Position numbers and translations under genes: made by a program. This document shows positions 1 to 6,114 of a stretch of DNA of 11,343 nt, piece by piece. The stretch comes from an uncultured Lachnospiraceae bacterium (GTDB lineage: Bacteria > Bacillota > Clostridia > Lachnospirales > Lachnospiraceae). The notes beneath the pieces were generated by a model. That model was not told the DNA's origin and searched no databases. It saw only the letters and a list, made by a program, of their open reading frames with translations. Within the stretch, counting starts at the first letter, position 1; the number at the start of each line of letters is the position of its first letter. Location of the stretch: assembly GCA_910579425.1 (NCBI GenBank), contig CAJTVL010000112.1, positions 1 through 11,343 on the forward strand, given 5' to 3'.

Positions 1-87
1 ATTATGGAATGGAATCAGGTGTTTGTCACTCCGTCAGGATATTTTGCGCTTACGAAACTCGGGGGATGGAGTTCCCTGTTTTATTAG
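1..87 (+). CDS. Possible C-terminal tail of an upstream gene (partial)
   Basis: Frame 1 is open from the window edge to a TAG at 85-87 and encodes 28 residues ending in GWSSLFY. It could be the end of a protein that begins outside the window. The stretch is short, and frame 2 is also open from the edge to about 163, so openness alone proves little. No family is recognisable. It is listed because the next gene has its own promoter downstream, which fits a gene ending here. Confidence 0.25.
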   Translation: MMEWNQVFVTPSGYFALTKLGGWSSLFY

Positions 88-131
88 ATTGTTTATGGCC
101 GCATATTTAGAAAAATGCGGGAAACAGCTAT

Positions 132-159
132 TTGTAATGCCATGGAAATGTGTTATAAT
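132..159 (+). promoter_or_regulatory. Extended -10 promoter for the PD-(D/E)XK gene
   Basis: A perfect TATAAT at 154-159 is preceded by TG at 151-152, giving an extended -10. A weak -35 (TTGTAA, 132-137) lies 16 bp upstream. The predicted transcription start, around 166, leaves a leader of about 18 nt carrying AAGGAG at 172-177. This supports translation from the ATG at 184 and not from any upstream start. Confidence 0.6.
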
Positions 160-183
160 TTAACCAATACAAAGGAGTTTTCC

Positions 184-1056
184 ATGAAAGATACAAAAAT
201 ACAATGGCATCCTGGATTTGTGGCGGCAATGAACCTGGAATTTGCAAAAGACAGAGAAGGGCTTATATTTGAAAAGGAATATAACCTGAATACAAAACCT
301 CTGGAAATAGACCTGCTTGTAATAAGGAAAGACAGTTCTGTGAGGATTTCCAATGAAATAGGGATTCTTTTTAAAGGGCATAATATCATGGAGTATAAAT
401 CCCCTGAGGATAGCTTGGATATAGATGATTTTTACAAAGCCGGAGCCTATGCAAGTCTCTATAAATCTTACGGGAGAACAACAGATGCAGTGAGGGCTGA
501 CGATGTGACGGTTTCGCTTGTGCGGGAAGCCAAACCGGAAGGGTTGTTTCGGTATTTTAAAGAACATAGTTATTCCGTGTCGAATCCATATCAGGGAATA
601 TACTATATAGAAGGGAATGTTTTGTTTCCAACCCAGATTGTTGTAACAAAGGAGTTAGAGGAGGAATCGCATATCTGGCTGGGGGCTTTGTCGGAGAGGA
701 TGAAGAAGCAAAGCATGGTCAGGCTGCTGAAAAGTGTAGAGGGGCTGACAGAGAAGGCAGATAAGGAATTTGCAGATTCCGTATTGGAGGTCAGTATAGG
801 GGCAAATAAACAGGTGATTGAAGAATTGATGGGAGATGGTGATATGTGTCAGGCATTAATGGAGATTATGGAGCCGCAATTGCTGTTAAGGGAGCAGAAG
901 GGAATAGAAAAAGGAATAGAAAAGGGAATAGAAAAAGGAAGGATAGAGGGAACTGTTGATACGTTGCGAGAGTTTGGGCACGGAGACTTAGAGATTAAAA
1001 ACGTTATTATGCAGCGATATGGGCTTTCCAAGGAGGAAGCAGAAGAATATCTATAA
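184..1056 (+). CDS. PD-(D/E)XK nuclease-family (Rpn/transposase-like) protein
   Basis: This is a 290-residue soluble protein. The N-terminal half has the layout of a PD-(D/E)XK phosphodiesterase core: E30, then D43 in the strand LEIDLLVI, then E70-Y-K72 followed by SPEDSLDIDDFYK and a helix. Relatives in Lachnospiraceae are usually described as Rpn-like recombination-promoting nucleases or PD-(D/E)XK transposase-family proteins; that link rests on remembered family style. The C-terminal part has three GIEK units (residues 240-251) and a helical tail ending KEEAEEYL, typical of these proteins. The start at 184 has AAGGAG 6 nt upstream; an in-frame start at 115 lies upstream of the promoter's -10 and is rejected. 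The gene stands alone between its own promoter and a hairpin. No transposase DDE motif or terminal inverted repeats are seen, so it is not called a mobile element. Confidence 0.65.
   Translation: MKDTKIQWHPGFVAAMNLEFAKDREGLIFEKEYNLNTKPLEIDLLVIRKDSSVRISNEIGILFKGHNIMEYKSPEDSLDIDDFYKAGAYASLYKSYGRTTDAVRADDVTVSLVREAKPEGLFRYFKEHSYSVSNPYQGIYYIEGNVLFPTQIVVTKELEEESHIWLGALSERMKKQSMVRLLKSVEGLTEKADKEFADSVLEVSIGANKQVIEELMGDGDMCQALMEIMEPQLLLREQKGIEKGIEKGIEKGRIEGTVDTLREFGHGDLEIKNVIMQRYGLSKEEAEEYL
901..936 (+). repeat. Three 12-bp tandem repeats (GIEK units)
   Basis: Three head-to-tail copies of GGAATAGAAAA(A/G) occupy 901-912, 913-924 and 925-936. Copies 1 and 3 are identical and copy 2 differs only at its last base. 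They encode three GIEK units and are in frame, so slippage would change protein length without breaking the gene. A decayed fourth unit follows. Confidence 0.85.
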
Positions 1057-1095
1057 GAAGAAGCAGGACATTGGAACTGATACAAAACAACATGA

Positions 1096-1129
1096 GGATG
1101 TCCGGCGTGGCCTGACATCTGTTATTTTT
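1096..1129 (+). terminator. Probable terminator after the PD-(D/E)XK gene
   Basis: GATGTC (1097-1102) pairs with GACATC (1114-1119), with an inner GG/CC and one mismatch around a five-base loop. The stem is followed by TGTTATTTTT. The T tract is interrupted, so this is a moderate intrinsic terminator. It sits 40 bases after the stop codon, where one would be expected. Confidence 0.45.
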
Positions 1130-1146
1130 ATACGCAGGGGCGTATA
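1129..1146. repeat. Perfect 7-bp inverted repeat before the GNAT gene
   Basis: TATACGC (1129-1135) and GCGTATA (1140-1146) are exact reverse complements around a 4-base spacer AGGG. The element ends 21 bases before the GNAT start codon. It could be an operator half-site pair or a small leader hairpin. No good -35/-10 pair could be placed around it, so its role is open. Confidence 0.4.
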
Positions 1147-1167
1147 AGGAAGTTACGGGAGGCAGAT

Positions 1168-1713
1168 ATGTTTTTAGAGACCGAAAGACTGATAATAAGA
1201 AGCCTGTGCCCATCTGATGAGAAGGCATTGATCGAGATGGCCTCCGATGGAAGCCTGACAGAAATTTATGGAGATTGCAGCGAGTGCTGTAAATGGATGG
1301 GGGAATTTATAAGTGACGCCATAAAGTTTGAAGCGGAAGATAATCCATACAGGGAATATCTGGCTTTTGCCATAGAGGATAAGACAAGCCATCTGATCAT
1401 CGGTTCTGTCGGAAGCTCGTACTACGAGGATTTTGGGGAGGTTGGCGTTACCTATTTCATTGGTGCGGGCAGCCGCGGAAACGGATATGCCTGTGAAGCG
1501 CTGCAACGTTTTGTAGATTACCTGTTTGCCCGATATAACCTGAAAAAACTGATTGCCACAGCCAATGTTAAAAATATTGCCTCCTGCAAAACCCTGGAAG
1601 GAGCGGGGTTTCGTCTGGTTGAAACCAGGATGTATCGGGATTTGTATGATGAGGAGGAAGAGCCCAGTAATTTCTATGAGTTCGTATCTGCCGCCTGTCA
1701 GAGGATTATATAA
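1168..1713 (+). CDS. GNAT-family N-acetyltransferase (RimJ/RimL type)
   Basis: The product is a 181-residue cytosolic acetyltransferase expected to move an acetyl group from acetyl-CoA to an amine. It opens with FLETERLIIRSL, the classical first strand of the RimJ/RimL subgroup (proteins that acetylate ribosomal N-termini or small molecules). The acetyl-CoA pyrophosphate loop is R103-G-N-G-Y-A108 at the start of the central helix. N136-x-x-S139 followed by LEGAGF (143-148) is the usual motif B ending of this subgroup. Length is normal for the family. The ATG at 1168 is preceded by GGGAGG about 5 nt upstream. The region 1714-1793 separates it from the next small gene without an obvious promoter, so the two may be cotranscribed. 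The substrate cannot be inferred. The acidic C-terminal stretch DEEEEP (156-161 region) is unremarkable. Confidence 0.85.
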   Translation: MFLETERLIIRSLCPSDEKALIEMASDGSLTEIYGDCSECCKWMGEFISDAIKFEAEDNPYREYLAFAIEDKTSHLIIGSVGSSYYEDFGEVGVTYFIGAGSRGNGYACEALQRFVDYLFARYNLKKLIATANVKNIASCKTLEGAGFRLVETRMYRDLYDEEEEPSNFYEFVSAACQRII

Positions 1714-1793
1714 GGCATAAAGGCCAGGATGTCTACACGAAATACCTGCACCAGATAACAACTGCAAACATCAAAGTGGAAAGGGGATCAGAC

Positions 1794-2009
1794 ATGGTAT
1801 GTGAGGGACTTTTCAATTTATTTGGTACAAGCTCCGAGGAGATCATCGCACGCGCAAAGGAAGAATCGGACGCTTATTACCTGCCTAAGCTTAATGAGCT
1901 TACTGCGTTTAATAATCAGTTGGCTGCATCTAATAACCAGTTGACATCTGAAATTAATTACTTGAAAGCTCTTCTGGCACAGAATGATATTCCTTTCAAA
2001 TTAGATTAG
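1794..2009 (+). CDS. Small leucine-zipper coiled-coil protein
   Basis: This is a 71-residue acidic protein. Residues 1-28 are an amphipathic lead-in (LFNLFGTSSEEIIARAKEE). Residues 33-61 form a short coiled coil with leucines at exact heptad spacing: L36, L43, L50 and L57. The alternate core positions are N40, N47, I54 and L61; paired core asparagines usually favour dimers. The coil contains a duplicated NNQL heptad. The ending LKALLAQNDIPF resembles the C-terminal tails of some Lachnospiraceae PD-(D/E)XK proteins, so it could be a remnant of such a gene or a free dimerising peptide. The ATG at 1794 is chosen because GGAAAGGGG (1779-1787) lies just upstream; a GTG at 1776 has no such site. 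No function is recognised. Confidence 0.55.
   Translation: MVCEGLFNLFGTSSEEIIARAKEESDAYYLPKLNELTAFNNQLAASNNQLTSEINYLKALLAQNDIPFKLD
1911..1952 (+). repeat. 21-bp imperfect tandem duplication inside the zipper gene
   Basis: Two copies begin AATAATCAGTTG (1911) and AATAACCAGTTG (1932), exactly 21 bp apart, and each encodes an NNQL heptad. The duplication lengthens the coiled coil by two helical turns. Confidence 0.6.
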
Positions 2010-2051
2010 CTGGCAGGTACAGGATATACGTGTATTGCTCCGGTAAATGGT

Positions 2052-2077
2052 ATCAGTGGGCTATGTAACTGATTTTT
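2052..2077 (+). terminator. Weak terminator after the zipper gene
   Basis: ATCAGT (2052-2057) pairs with ACTGAT (2068-2073) around a ten-base loop, followed directly by a run of five T. The stem is short and A+T-containing, so efficiency is doubtful. Its position 43 bases after the stop fits. Confidence 0.35.
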
Positions 2078-2104
2078 AAGGGTGAGTTTTAAGCATGCGT
2101 CGGC

Positions 2105-2133
2105 TTTACACAGTGTTGGGGCTTTGATATAAT
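2105..2133 (+). promoter_or_regulatory. Strong sigma-A-type promoter
   Basis: TTTACA (2105-2110, five of six against TTGACA) and a perfect TATAAT (2128-2133) are separated by 17 bp, the ideal spacing. Transcription would start near 2140, reading the 21-codon mini-ORF and the hairpin at 2254-2288. If transcripts pass the hairpin, the DJ-1 family gene would also be expressed from here. Confidence 0.65.
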
Positions 2134-2187
2134 AAAATTATTCTGATATATTTTTGTGAAAGATAGCTGGAAAGCAGGTGATGACAG

Positions 2188-2253
2188 ATGCCAATGAACG
2201 AAAAAGAGTATAATGGTTATTTGTTTGTCCAATTGAAGTTGATGGGAAAGTAA
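2188..2253 (+). CDS. 21-codon mini-ORF, possible leader peptide or gene relic
   Basis: An ATG at 2188 with a weak AGGTG site at 2176-2180 opens a 21-residue frame that reads MPMNEKEYNGYLFV and ends LMGK, with a stop at 2251-2253. The stop touches the hairpin that begins at 2254. Shifting frame just after GYLFV gives the protein-like string PIEVDGKVTG before a stop. This would fit a decayed start of a larger gene; NGYLFV-type openings occur in some glycoside hydrolase family 43 proteins, but the match is far too short to claim. The other reading is a short translated leader in front of an attenuator-like hairpin. Nothing here proves translation. Confidence 0.25.
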   Translation: MPMNEKEYNGYLFVQLKLMGK

Positions 2254-2288
2254 CAGGTTGAAAAAAGGCTACGGCCTTTTTCAACCTG
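2254..2288 (+). terminator. Long UACG-tetraloop hairpin, terminator-like
   Basis: CAGGTTG, an A tract and GGC (2254-2269) pair with GCC, a T tract and CAACCTG (2274-2288), giving 15 base pairs with one bulged A at 2261. The loop is C(TACG)G, a UNCG tetraloop of very high stability. The T tract lies inside the stem; GGCCTTTTT could act as a terminator on this strand, and the symmetrical A tract would allow the same on the other strand. It separates the 2105 promoter from the DJ-1 family gene. Confidence 0.6.
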
Positions 2289-2356
2289 GGATTTGCGTTG
2301 TCGTACAAGGATACCCTGATTTGATAGTCGCCTGACGGCGGTAGAATGGAGTTATA

Positions 2357-2989
2357 ATGAGAAAATTTGCAGTGATTTTATATCCCGATTTTTCTTTGCA
2401 GGAGATAACCTGCCTTACATCTGCATTGACTCTCTGGTTTGGAGAGACAATTGATTTCATCGCAAGCGAAAGCAAGGAGTACCGAAGCGAGGAAGGGCTA
2501 CGGGTTTGGCCCACAAAAACAGTTGCCGATTCAAGAATAACGGACTATGCCTGTGTAATTTTGCCGGGCACGATCAATCCTTTGCCTGCGCTGTTCGATG
2601 AAACGCTGATCTGTTTTTTAAAGAGCGGACGTGGTACAGACGTTGTCTTTGCGGCGATTTCCTCTGCCCCGATCTTATTGTCAAAGGCAGGTATTTTAGA
2701 TGGCAGGAAATTTACTTCAGGTTATTTTATGCAGATGGCAGACACATTCCCTTTTGTTGAAAAAGAAAACTTTGTACACAAAGCAGTCGTGGAAGACGGT
2801 AATGTCATAACCGGTATCGGAATGTTTTTCAGAGAATTTGCGCAGGCAGTATTAAGAAAATTTGATTATGACATTGGTGAAAATTTTATGCGGGATAAAC
2901 CGGAAGAATACACGGAGGAGGAATTGACATTTTATTGGTCTGAGGAGGAGTATCAGGAATTCTTGGAGGAGTTAAAGTCTTTTGATTAA
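2357..2989 (+). CDS. DJ-1/PfpI-family protein, Cys-to-Ser at the nucleophile site
   Basis: The 210-residue protein has the DJ-1/PfpI alpha/beta fold, a class-I-amidotransferase relative. It begins with the first strand KFAVILYPDFSLQEIT, in which E16 matches the conserved glutamate that hydrogen-bonds the active cysteine in DJ-1 relatives. VILPGTIN follows at 67-74. The nucleophile elbow reads AISSAPILLSKAGILDGRKFT (100-120) where the family normally has A-I-C-A-x-P, so S102 replaces the cysteine. Classical DJ-1 glyoxalase, protease or redox-sensing chemistry would need the cysteine, so this member may bind a ligand or protein instead. The C-terminus is an extra acidic tail (about 185-210). 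The start is supported by GGAG at 2348-2351. It has a terminator-like hairpin on each side and appears monocistronic. Confidence 0.75.
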   Translation: MRKFAVILYPDFSLQEITCLTSALTLWFGETIDFIASESKEYRSEEGLRVWPTKTVADSRITDYACVILPGTINPLPALFDETLICFLKSGRGTDVVFAAISSAPILLSKAGILDGRKFTSGYFMQMADTFPFVEKENFVHKAVVEDGNVITGIGMFFREFAQAVLRKFDYDIGENFMRDKPEEYTEEELTFYWSEEEYQEFLEELKSFD

Positions 2990-3017
2990 GTGATTCAGTG
3001 ATCTTAAAAGGGAAGAT

Positions 3018-3054
3018 GGAAGCATCAGTAAGGACAGGCTGATGCTTTCATTTT
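3018..3054 (+). terminator. Intrinsic terminator after the DJ-1 family gene
   Basis: GGAAGCATCAG (3018-3028) pairs with CTGATGCTTTC (3039-3049), 11 pairs including one G-T, around a ten-base loop. It is followed by ATTTTA. Position and form are those of a rho-independent terminator with a short T tract. Confidence 0.75.
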
Positions 3055-3108
3055 AAGAGTCTTTATATAGAGGGGATATAAGGAAGAAAGCAGAAGGCAG
3101 GAGACGAA

Positions 3109-3447
3109 ATGAAGCGAATAAATAGAAGGATGCGCAGGCAGCAGGAGAGAGAAATTCGAAGATGGAAAAGAAAGATCAGAAGACGGGAACTGTTGTCAGT
3201 AAAAAGAATGTGGAAGCAGGAGAAAGCGATGTTAAAGCGTGACGAAAAGATGCAGAAATGGAAAGAAAAGCGGTGGAAGCGCATCAATCGAAGAATTGAA
3301 AAAACCGTATCTTATCTGGTGATATTAATAACGGTAGTGTTTTCGGTGCTTGAGGTTTTGGAAAAAGGGGACAGGCGCTTTACCTTTAAAACGTTATCGT
3401 TGGGGAAGTTTTTGGCCAAAAAGCCTGATCCTGAATCTTTACAATAA
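3109..3447 (+). CDS. Highly basic single-pass membrane protein, unknown family
   Basis: The 112-residue product has three parts. Residues 1-66 are extremely basic: 31 of 66 are Lys or Arg, predicted as one long charged helix. Residues 68-84 (SYLVILITVVFSVLEVL) are one probable membrane span. Residues 86-112 are a short polar tail. By the positive-inside rule the basic arm should be cytoplasmic. Two internal regularities are visible: Trp-Lys pairs at 19, 35 and 51, exactly 16 residues apart, and the hexapeptide KRINRR at 2-7 and again at 57-62 with different codons. The ATG has AGGAG (3099-3103) 5 nt upstream. mtnA starts 31 nt after the stop, so the two may share a transcript. A basic arm tied to the membrane could touch nucleic acid, ribosomes or acidic lipids; this is speculation. 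The long purine-rich stretch could bias toward basic codons, but the RBS and TM segment argue for a real gene. Confidence 0.6.
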   Translation: MKRINRRMRRQQEREIRRWKRKIRRRELLSVKRMWKQEKAMLKRDEKMQKWKEKRWKRINRRIEKTVSYLVILITVVFSVLEVLEKGDRRFTFKTLSLGKFLAKKPDPESLQ

Positions 3448-3478
3448 GAGAATTAACGATAGAAAGGAAAAGATCCCT

Positions 3479-4633
3479 ATGAACAAAAATATCATGGATT
3501 ACGAGACGGTAGCGCTGGACGAAGACGGAAAGGGTATATTAATTATCGACCAGACCCTTCTTCCCGGCAGGACGCAGATCATCCGTTTAGAGACGGCGAA
3601 GGAAATATGGGAGGCTATTTACCTGCTAAAGGTGCGGGGGGCCCCGGCCATTGGAGTGACGGCTGCCTTTGGACTTTCTGTGCTTGCCAGACAGATTGCC
3701 GAAGAGGTTGGCGCAGAAAACGGGAAAGCCATTGAGGCAGATATGAAAAAGGGCAGTGAGATAGAAGGCCAAAAGGGAGAAGAAGCGGCTTTTGCCGCTT
3801 TTTACGAAAAGTTTAAGGAGCAGAAGGACTATCTGGATTCCGCCAGGCCCACTGCGGTGAACCTCTCCTGGGCATTGAACCGGATGGACAGGGTGTGCAG
3901 GCAGGCCCGTGAGGAGGGAAAGACGGTAAGTGAGATTGTGGAAGTTCTTGGAAGGGAAGCCGCAGAAATCAAAGAGGAGGACATCAGGGTGTGCAGGTCC
4001 ATCGGGGAGTATGGGCTGAGTCTTGTCAAGCCGGGGGACGGTATCCTGACACACTGCAATGCCGGGCAGCTTGCCACCTGTAAGTACGGCACTGCCACAG
4101 CGCCGATTTATTTAGGGCAGGAGAGAGGATATAATTTCAGGGTATTTGCGGATGAGACAAGGCCGCTTTTGCAGGGGGCAAGGCTCACGGCCTATGAGCT
4201 TTCCAGCGCGGGGGTGGACGTTACTCTGATCTGCGACAACATGTCGGCCACTGTTATGAGGAATGGCTGGGTAAACGCCGTGTTTGTGGGCTGTGATCGG
4301 GTGGCGGCAAACGGCGACGTGGCGAACAAGATCGGAACCTCCGTAGTAGCTGCGGTGGCGAGGCGCTATGGCGTGCCGTTTTATGTGTGCGCACCCACAT
4401 CCACCATTGACATGGCAACGCCCACCGGGGGAGAAATTAAGATTGAACAGCGCCCGCCGGAGGAAGTGACACAAATGTGGTATCGGGAAAGGATGGCGCC
4501 GGAGGGCGTGAAGGTGTTCAATCCGGCCTTTGATGTGACGGATCATGAGCTGGTCACAGCCATCATCACGGAACGCGGCATTGCCAGGGCGCCTTTTAAG
4601 GAGTCGCTTGCCGCACTTTTTAACAGGGGATGA
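3479..4633 (+). CDS. mtnA: S-methyl-5-thioribose-1-phosphate isomerase
   Basis: The enzyme converts 5-methylthioribose-1-phosphate (or the related deoxyribose compounds) to the ribulose form in salvage of methylthioadenosine. It is cytosolic and belongs to the eIF2B-like family. Visible motifs are VRGAPAIG (52-59), RPTAVNLSWALNRM (123-136), GILTHCNAGQLAT (188-200) with catalytic Cys193, DETRPLLQGARLTA (225-238), and GCDRVAANGDVANKIGT (271-287) with catalytic Asp273. The end, NPAFDVTDHELVTAIITERG, is typical. Length is 384 residues against about 350 for the usual enzyme; an extra acidic/basic segment around 76-105 (EEVGAENGKAIEADMKKG and onward) accounts for the difference. The ATG at 3479 has AAAGGAA upstream; a longer in-frame start at 3350 overlaps the preceding gene and adds non-homologous sequence. 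No mtnK, mtnN or aldolase gene is next to it, so the pathway partners lie elsewhere. Confidence 0.93.
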   Translation: MNKNIMDYETVALDEDGKGILIIDQTLLPGRTQIIRLETAKEIWEAIYLLKVRGAPAIGVTAAFGLSVLARQIAEEVGAENGKAIEADMKKGSEIEGQKGEEAAFAAFYEKFKEQKDYLDSARPTAVNLSWALNRMDRVCRQAREEGKTVSEIVEVLGREAAEIKEEDIRVCRSIGEYGLSLVKPGDGILTHCNAGQLATCKYGTATAPIYLGQERGYNFRVFADETRPLLQGARLTAYELSSAGVDVTLICDNMSATVMRNGWVNAVFVGCDRVAANGDVANKIGTSVVAAVARRYGVPFYVCAPTSTIDMATPTGGEIKIEQRPPEEVTQMWYRERMAPEGVKVFNPAFDVTDHELVTAIITERGIARAPFKESLAALFNRG

Positions 4634-4638
4634 CTGGC

Positions 4639-4706
4639 GCGGGGCGCGGCACCCTGTCAACATAAGGACCGAAAACTAAGGACAGTTGGCGCCGCGTGCT
4701 GCCCGC
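4639..4706 (+). promoter_or_regulatory. Long G+C-rich hairpin in the leader of the MATE operon
   Basis: Four paired blocks nest in order: GCGGG (4639-4643) with CCCGC (4702-4706), CGCGGC (4645-4650) with GCCGCG (4691-4696), CC (4652-4653) with GG (4688-4689), and CTGTC (4654-4658) with GACAG (4681-4685). That is 18 base pairs around a 22-base A-rich loop. No T run follows, so it is not an ordinary terminator. It lies between mtnA and the MATE start and may be a 3' stabiliser or a regulatory leader. Confidence 0.45.
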
Positions 4707-4740
4707 TGCTTAAGAAAGGCAGTAAAAGAGGAGTTTCGAT

Positions 4741-6111
4741 ATGAATTTGATTTCCAGGGATAAAAAGTTCTACAGGCAGGTGGCCGGTATTGCCGTGCCT
4801 ATTGCGCTGCAGGGCTTTATTACAACGGGCGTCAATATGATGGATACGCTCATGATCGGTATTGTGGGGGAAACCCAGCTCTCAGCGGTTTCGCTGGCGA
4901 ATCAGTTTATCAGTATTTATCAGATCCTCTGTATGGGAATCGGGATGGGAGCTTCGGTGCTGGTAGCCAGGTATTATGGGATGGGGGATAGGGATTCCCT
5001 CAAAAAGACGGTCGCCATCATGGTCAGGCTGTGTGTTGGAATGGCGGCCCTGTTTTGCCTGGTCACTGCTTTTTTCCCGGAATGGATCATGGGGATCTAT
5101 ACGGTGGAGGATGCCATCATAAGCAATGGGGTGCGATACCTGGAATATTCGGTGATCACCTACTTCCTGCTGGGGCTGTCCCTGACCTCCACCATTGTGC
5201 TGCGCAATGTGCAGAAGGTGAAGCTTCCCCTTTACACTTCCATTGGAGCCTTTTTCATCAATGTGGGGGCCAATTATGTTTTTATTTTCGGAAAATTCGG
5301 TTTCCCTGAAATGGGTGTGGCAGGAGCGGCGGTGGGAACACTGATTGCCCGTGTCTTTGAATTTGGGATGATCTGCGGGTATCTGTTTTTGAGGGATCAG
5401 GAGATCGGCGTCCGCATTTCCGATGTGTTTCAAAAGGTTGGAAACCTGTGGAGGGAATACATACGGATCAGCATTCCGGTTCTGCTTTCTGATGGGATTC
5501 TGGCCATTGGCAACAATTCGGTGGCTATGGTCATAGGCCGTCTGGGGGAAAGCTTTGTGGCGGCCAACGCGGTGACGGCAATGACCCAGCAGCTCAGCAC
5601 CACGGTGATTCAGGGATTTTCCCAGGCCGGGGCCATTGTCACAGGTTATACCCTGGGGGAGGGAGACAAGGACAAGGCCCGGGAGCAGGGGTATGCATTT
5701 CTGGGGATCGGTATTTTGTTCGGGGCCATCGGGGCGGGGATTATCATGCTGATCGCAGAGCCTATGATCACTGCCTACAATCTCTCCACCCAGACCCAGG
5801 AAATTGCCAGGGAGCTGATGAGAGCCATAAGCCTGATTGTTCTTTTTCAGGCCACCAATTCCATTATGACCAAAGGCGTTTTGCGGGGCGGCGGGGATAC
5901 GAAGATTTTGATGGTGGCCGACAACATTTTTTTGTGGGTGGCTTCCATACCTCTGGGAATCCTTGCAGGGCTGGTACTCCATCTCCCGGCGTTCTGGATT
6001 TATTTTTTCCTGAAGGTAGATCAGGTCTTAAAGGCCGTGTGGTGTGTGATCCGTCTGCGCAGCGGAAAGTGGATCAAAAAAATAAAATCATCATCAGAGT
6101 TGGAGGGGTAG
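4741..6111 (+). CDS. MATE-family multidrug/cation efflux transporter
   Basis: This is a 456-residue polytopic inner-membrane protein, a normal length for MATE transporters, which export cationic drugs or metabolites in exchange for H+ or Na+. It begins RQVAGIAVPIALQGFITTGVN, the standard first helix, followed by MMDTLMIGIVGE and then SAVSLANQF. VLVARYYGMGD (about 75-84) and the second-half repeat (SIPVLLSDGILAIGNNSVAMVIGRLGE) show the two-fold six-helix architecture. VLRGGGDTK (about 379-387) is the conserved family motif before helix 11. The C-terminus is basic (KWIKKIK). It cannot be placed confidently in the NorM, DinF or MepA branch, so the substrate is unknown. AGAGGAG precedes the ATG by about 7 nt. 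The next gene starts 3 nt after the stop and its RBS lies inside this gene, which indicates translational coupling. Confidence 0.92.
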   Translation: MNLISRDKKFYRQVAGIAVPIALQGFITTGVNMMDTLMIGIVGETQLSAVSLANQFISIYQILCMGIGMGASVLVARYYGMGDRDSLKKTVAIMVRLCVGMAALFCLVTAFFPEWIMGIYTVEDAIISNGVRYLEYSVITYFLLGLSLTSTIVLRNVQKVKLPLYTSIGAFFINVGANYVFIFGKFGFPEMGVAGAAVGTLIARVFEFGMICGYLFLRDQEIGVRISDVFQKVGNLWREYIRISIPVLLSDGILAIGNNSVAMVIGRLGESFVAANAVTAMTQQLSTTVIQGFSQAGAIVTGYTLGEGDKDKAREQGYAFLGIGILFGAIGAGIIMLIAEPMITAYNLSTQTQEIARELMRAISLIVLFQATNSIMTKGVLRGGGDTKILMVADNIFLWVASIPLGILAGLVLHLPAFWIYFFLKVDQVLKAVWCVIRLRSGKWIKKIKSSSELEG

Positions 6112-6114
6112 ATT

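Noticed and set aside
99..120. CCGCAT/ATGCGG hairpin as a terminator for the upstream gene
   Set aside because: Only six pairs, a ten-base loop and no T run on the + strand; position suits but support is too weak to list.
115..183. Earlier ATG for the PD-(D/E)XK gene
   Set aside because: The extended -10 promoter at 154-159 lies inside this stretch, so a transcript from it could not carry the upstream start; AAGGAG precedes ATG 184.
184..1056. Mobile element centred on the transposase-like protein
   Set aside because: No flanking inverted repeats or target duplications were seen; Rpn-like proteins are usually found without element ends.
3350..3478. N-terminal extension of mtnA by 43 codons
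   Set aside because: It overlaps the basic membrane protein gene, has no ribosome binding site and no similarity to MtnA; ATG 3479 is well supported.
4882..5982. 366-codon open frame on the minus strand
   Set aside because: Antisense shadow of the MATE gene; the His/Gln/Pro-rich translation is typical of the reverse complement of a membrane protein gene.
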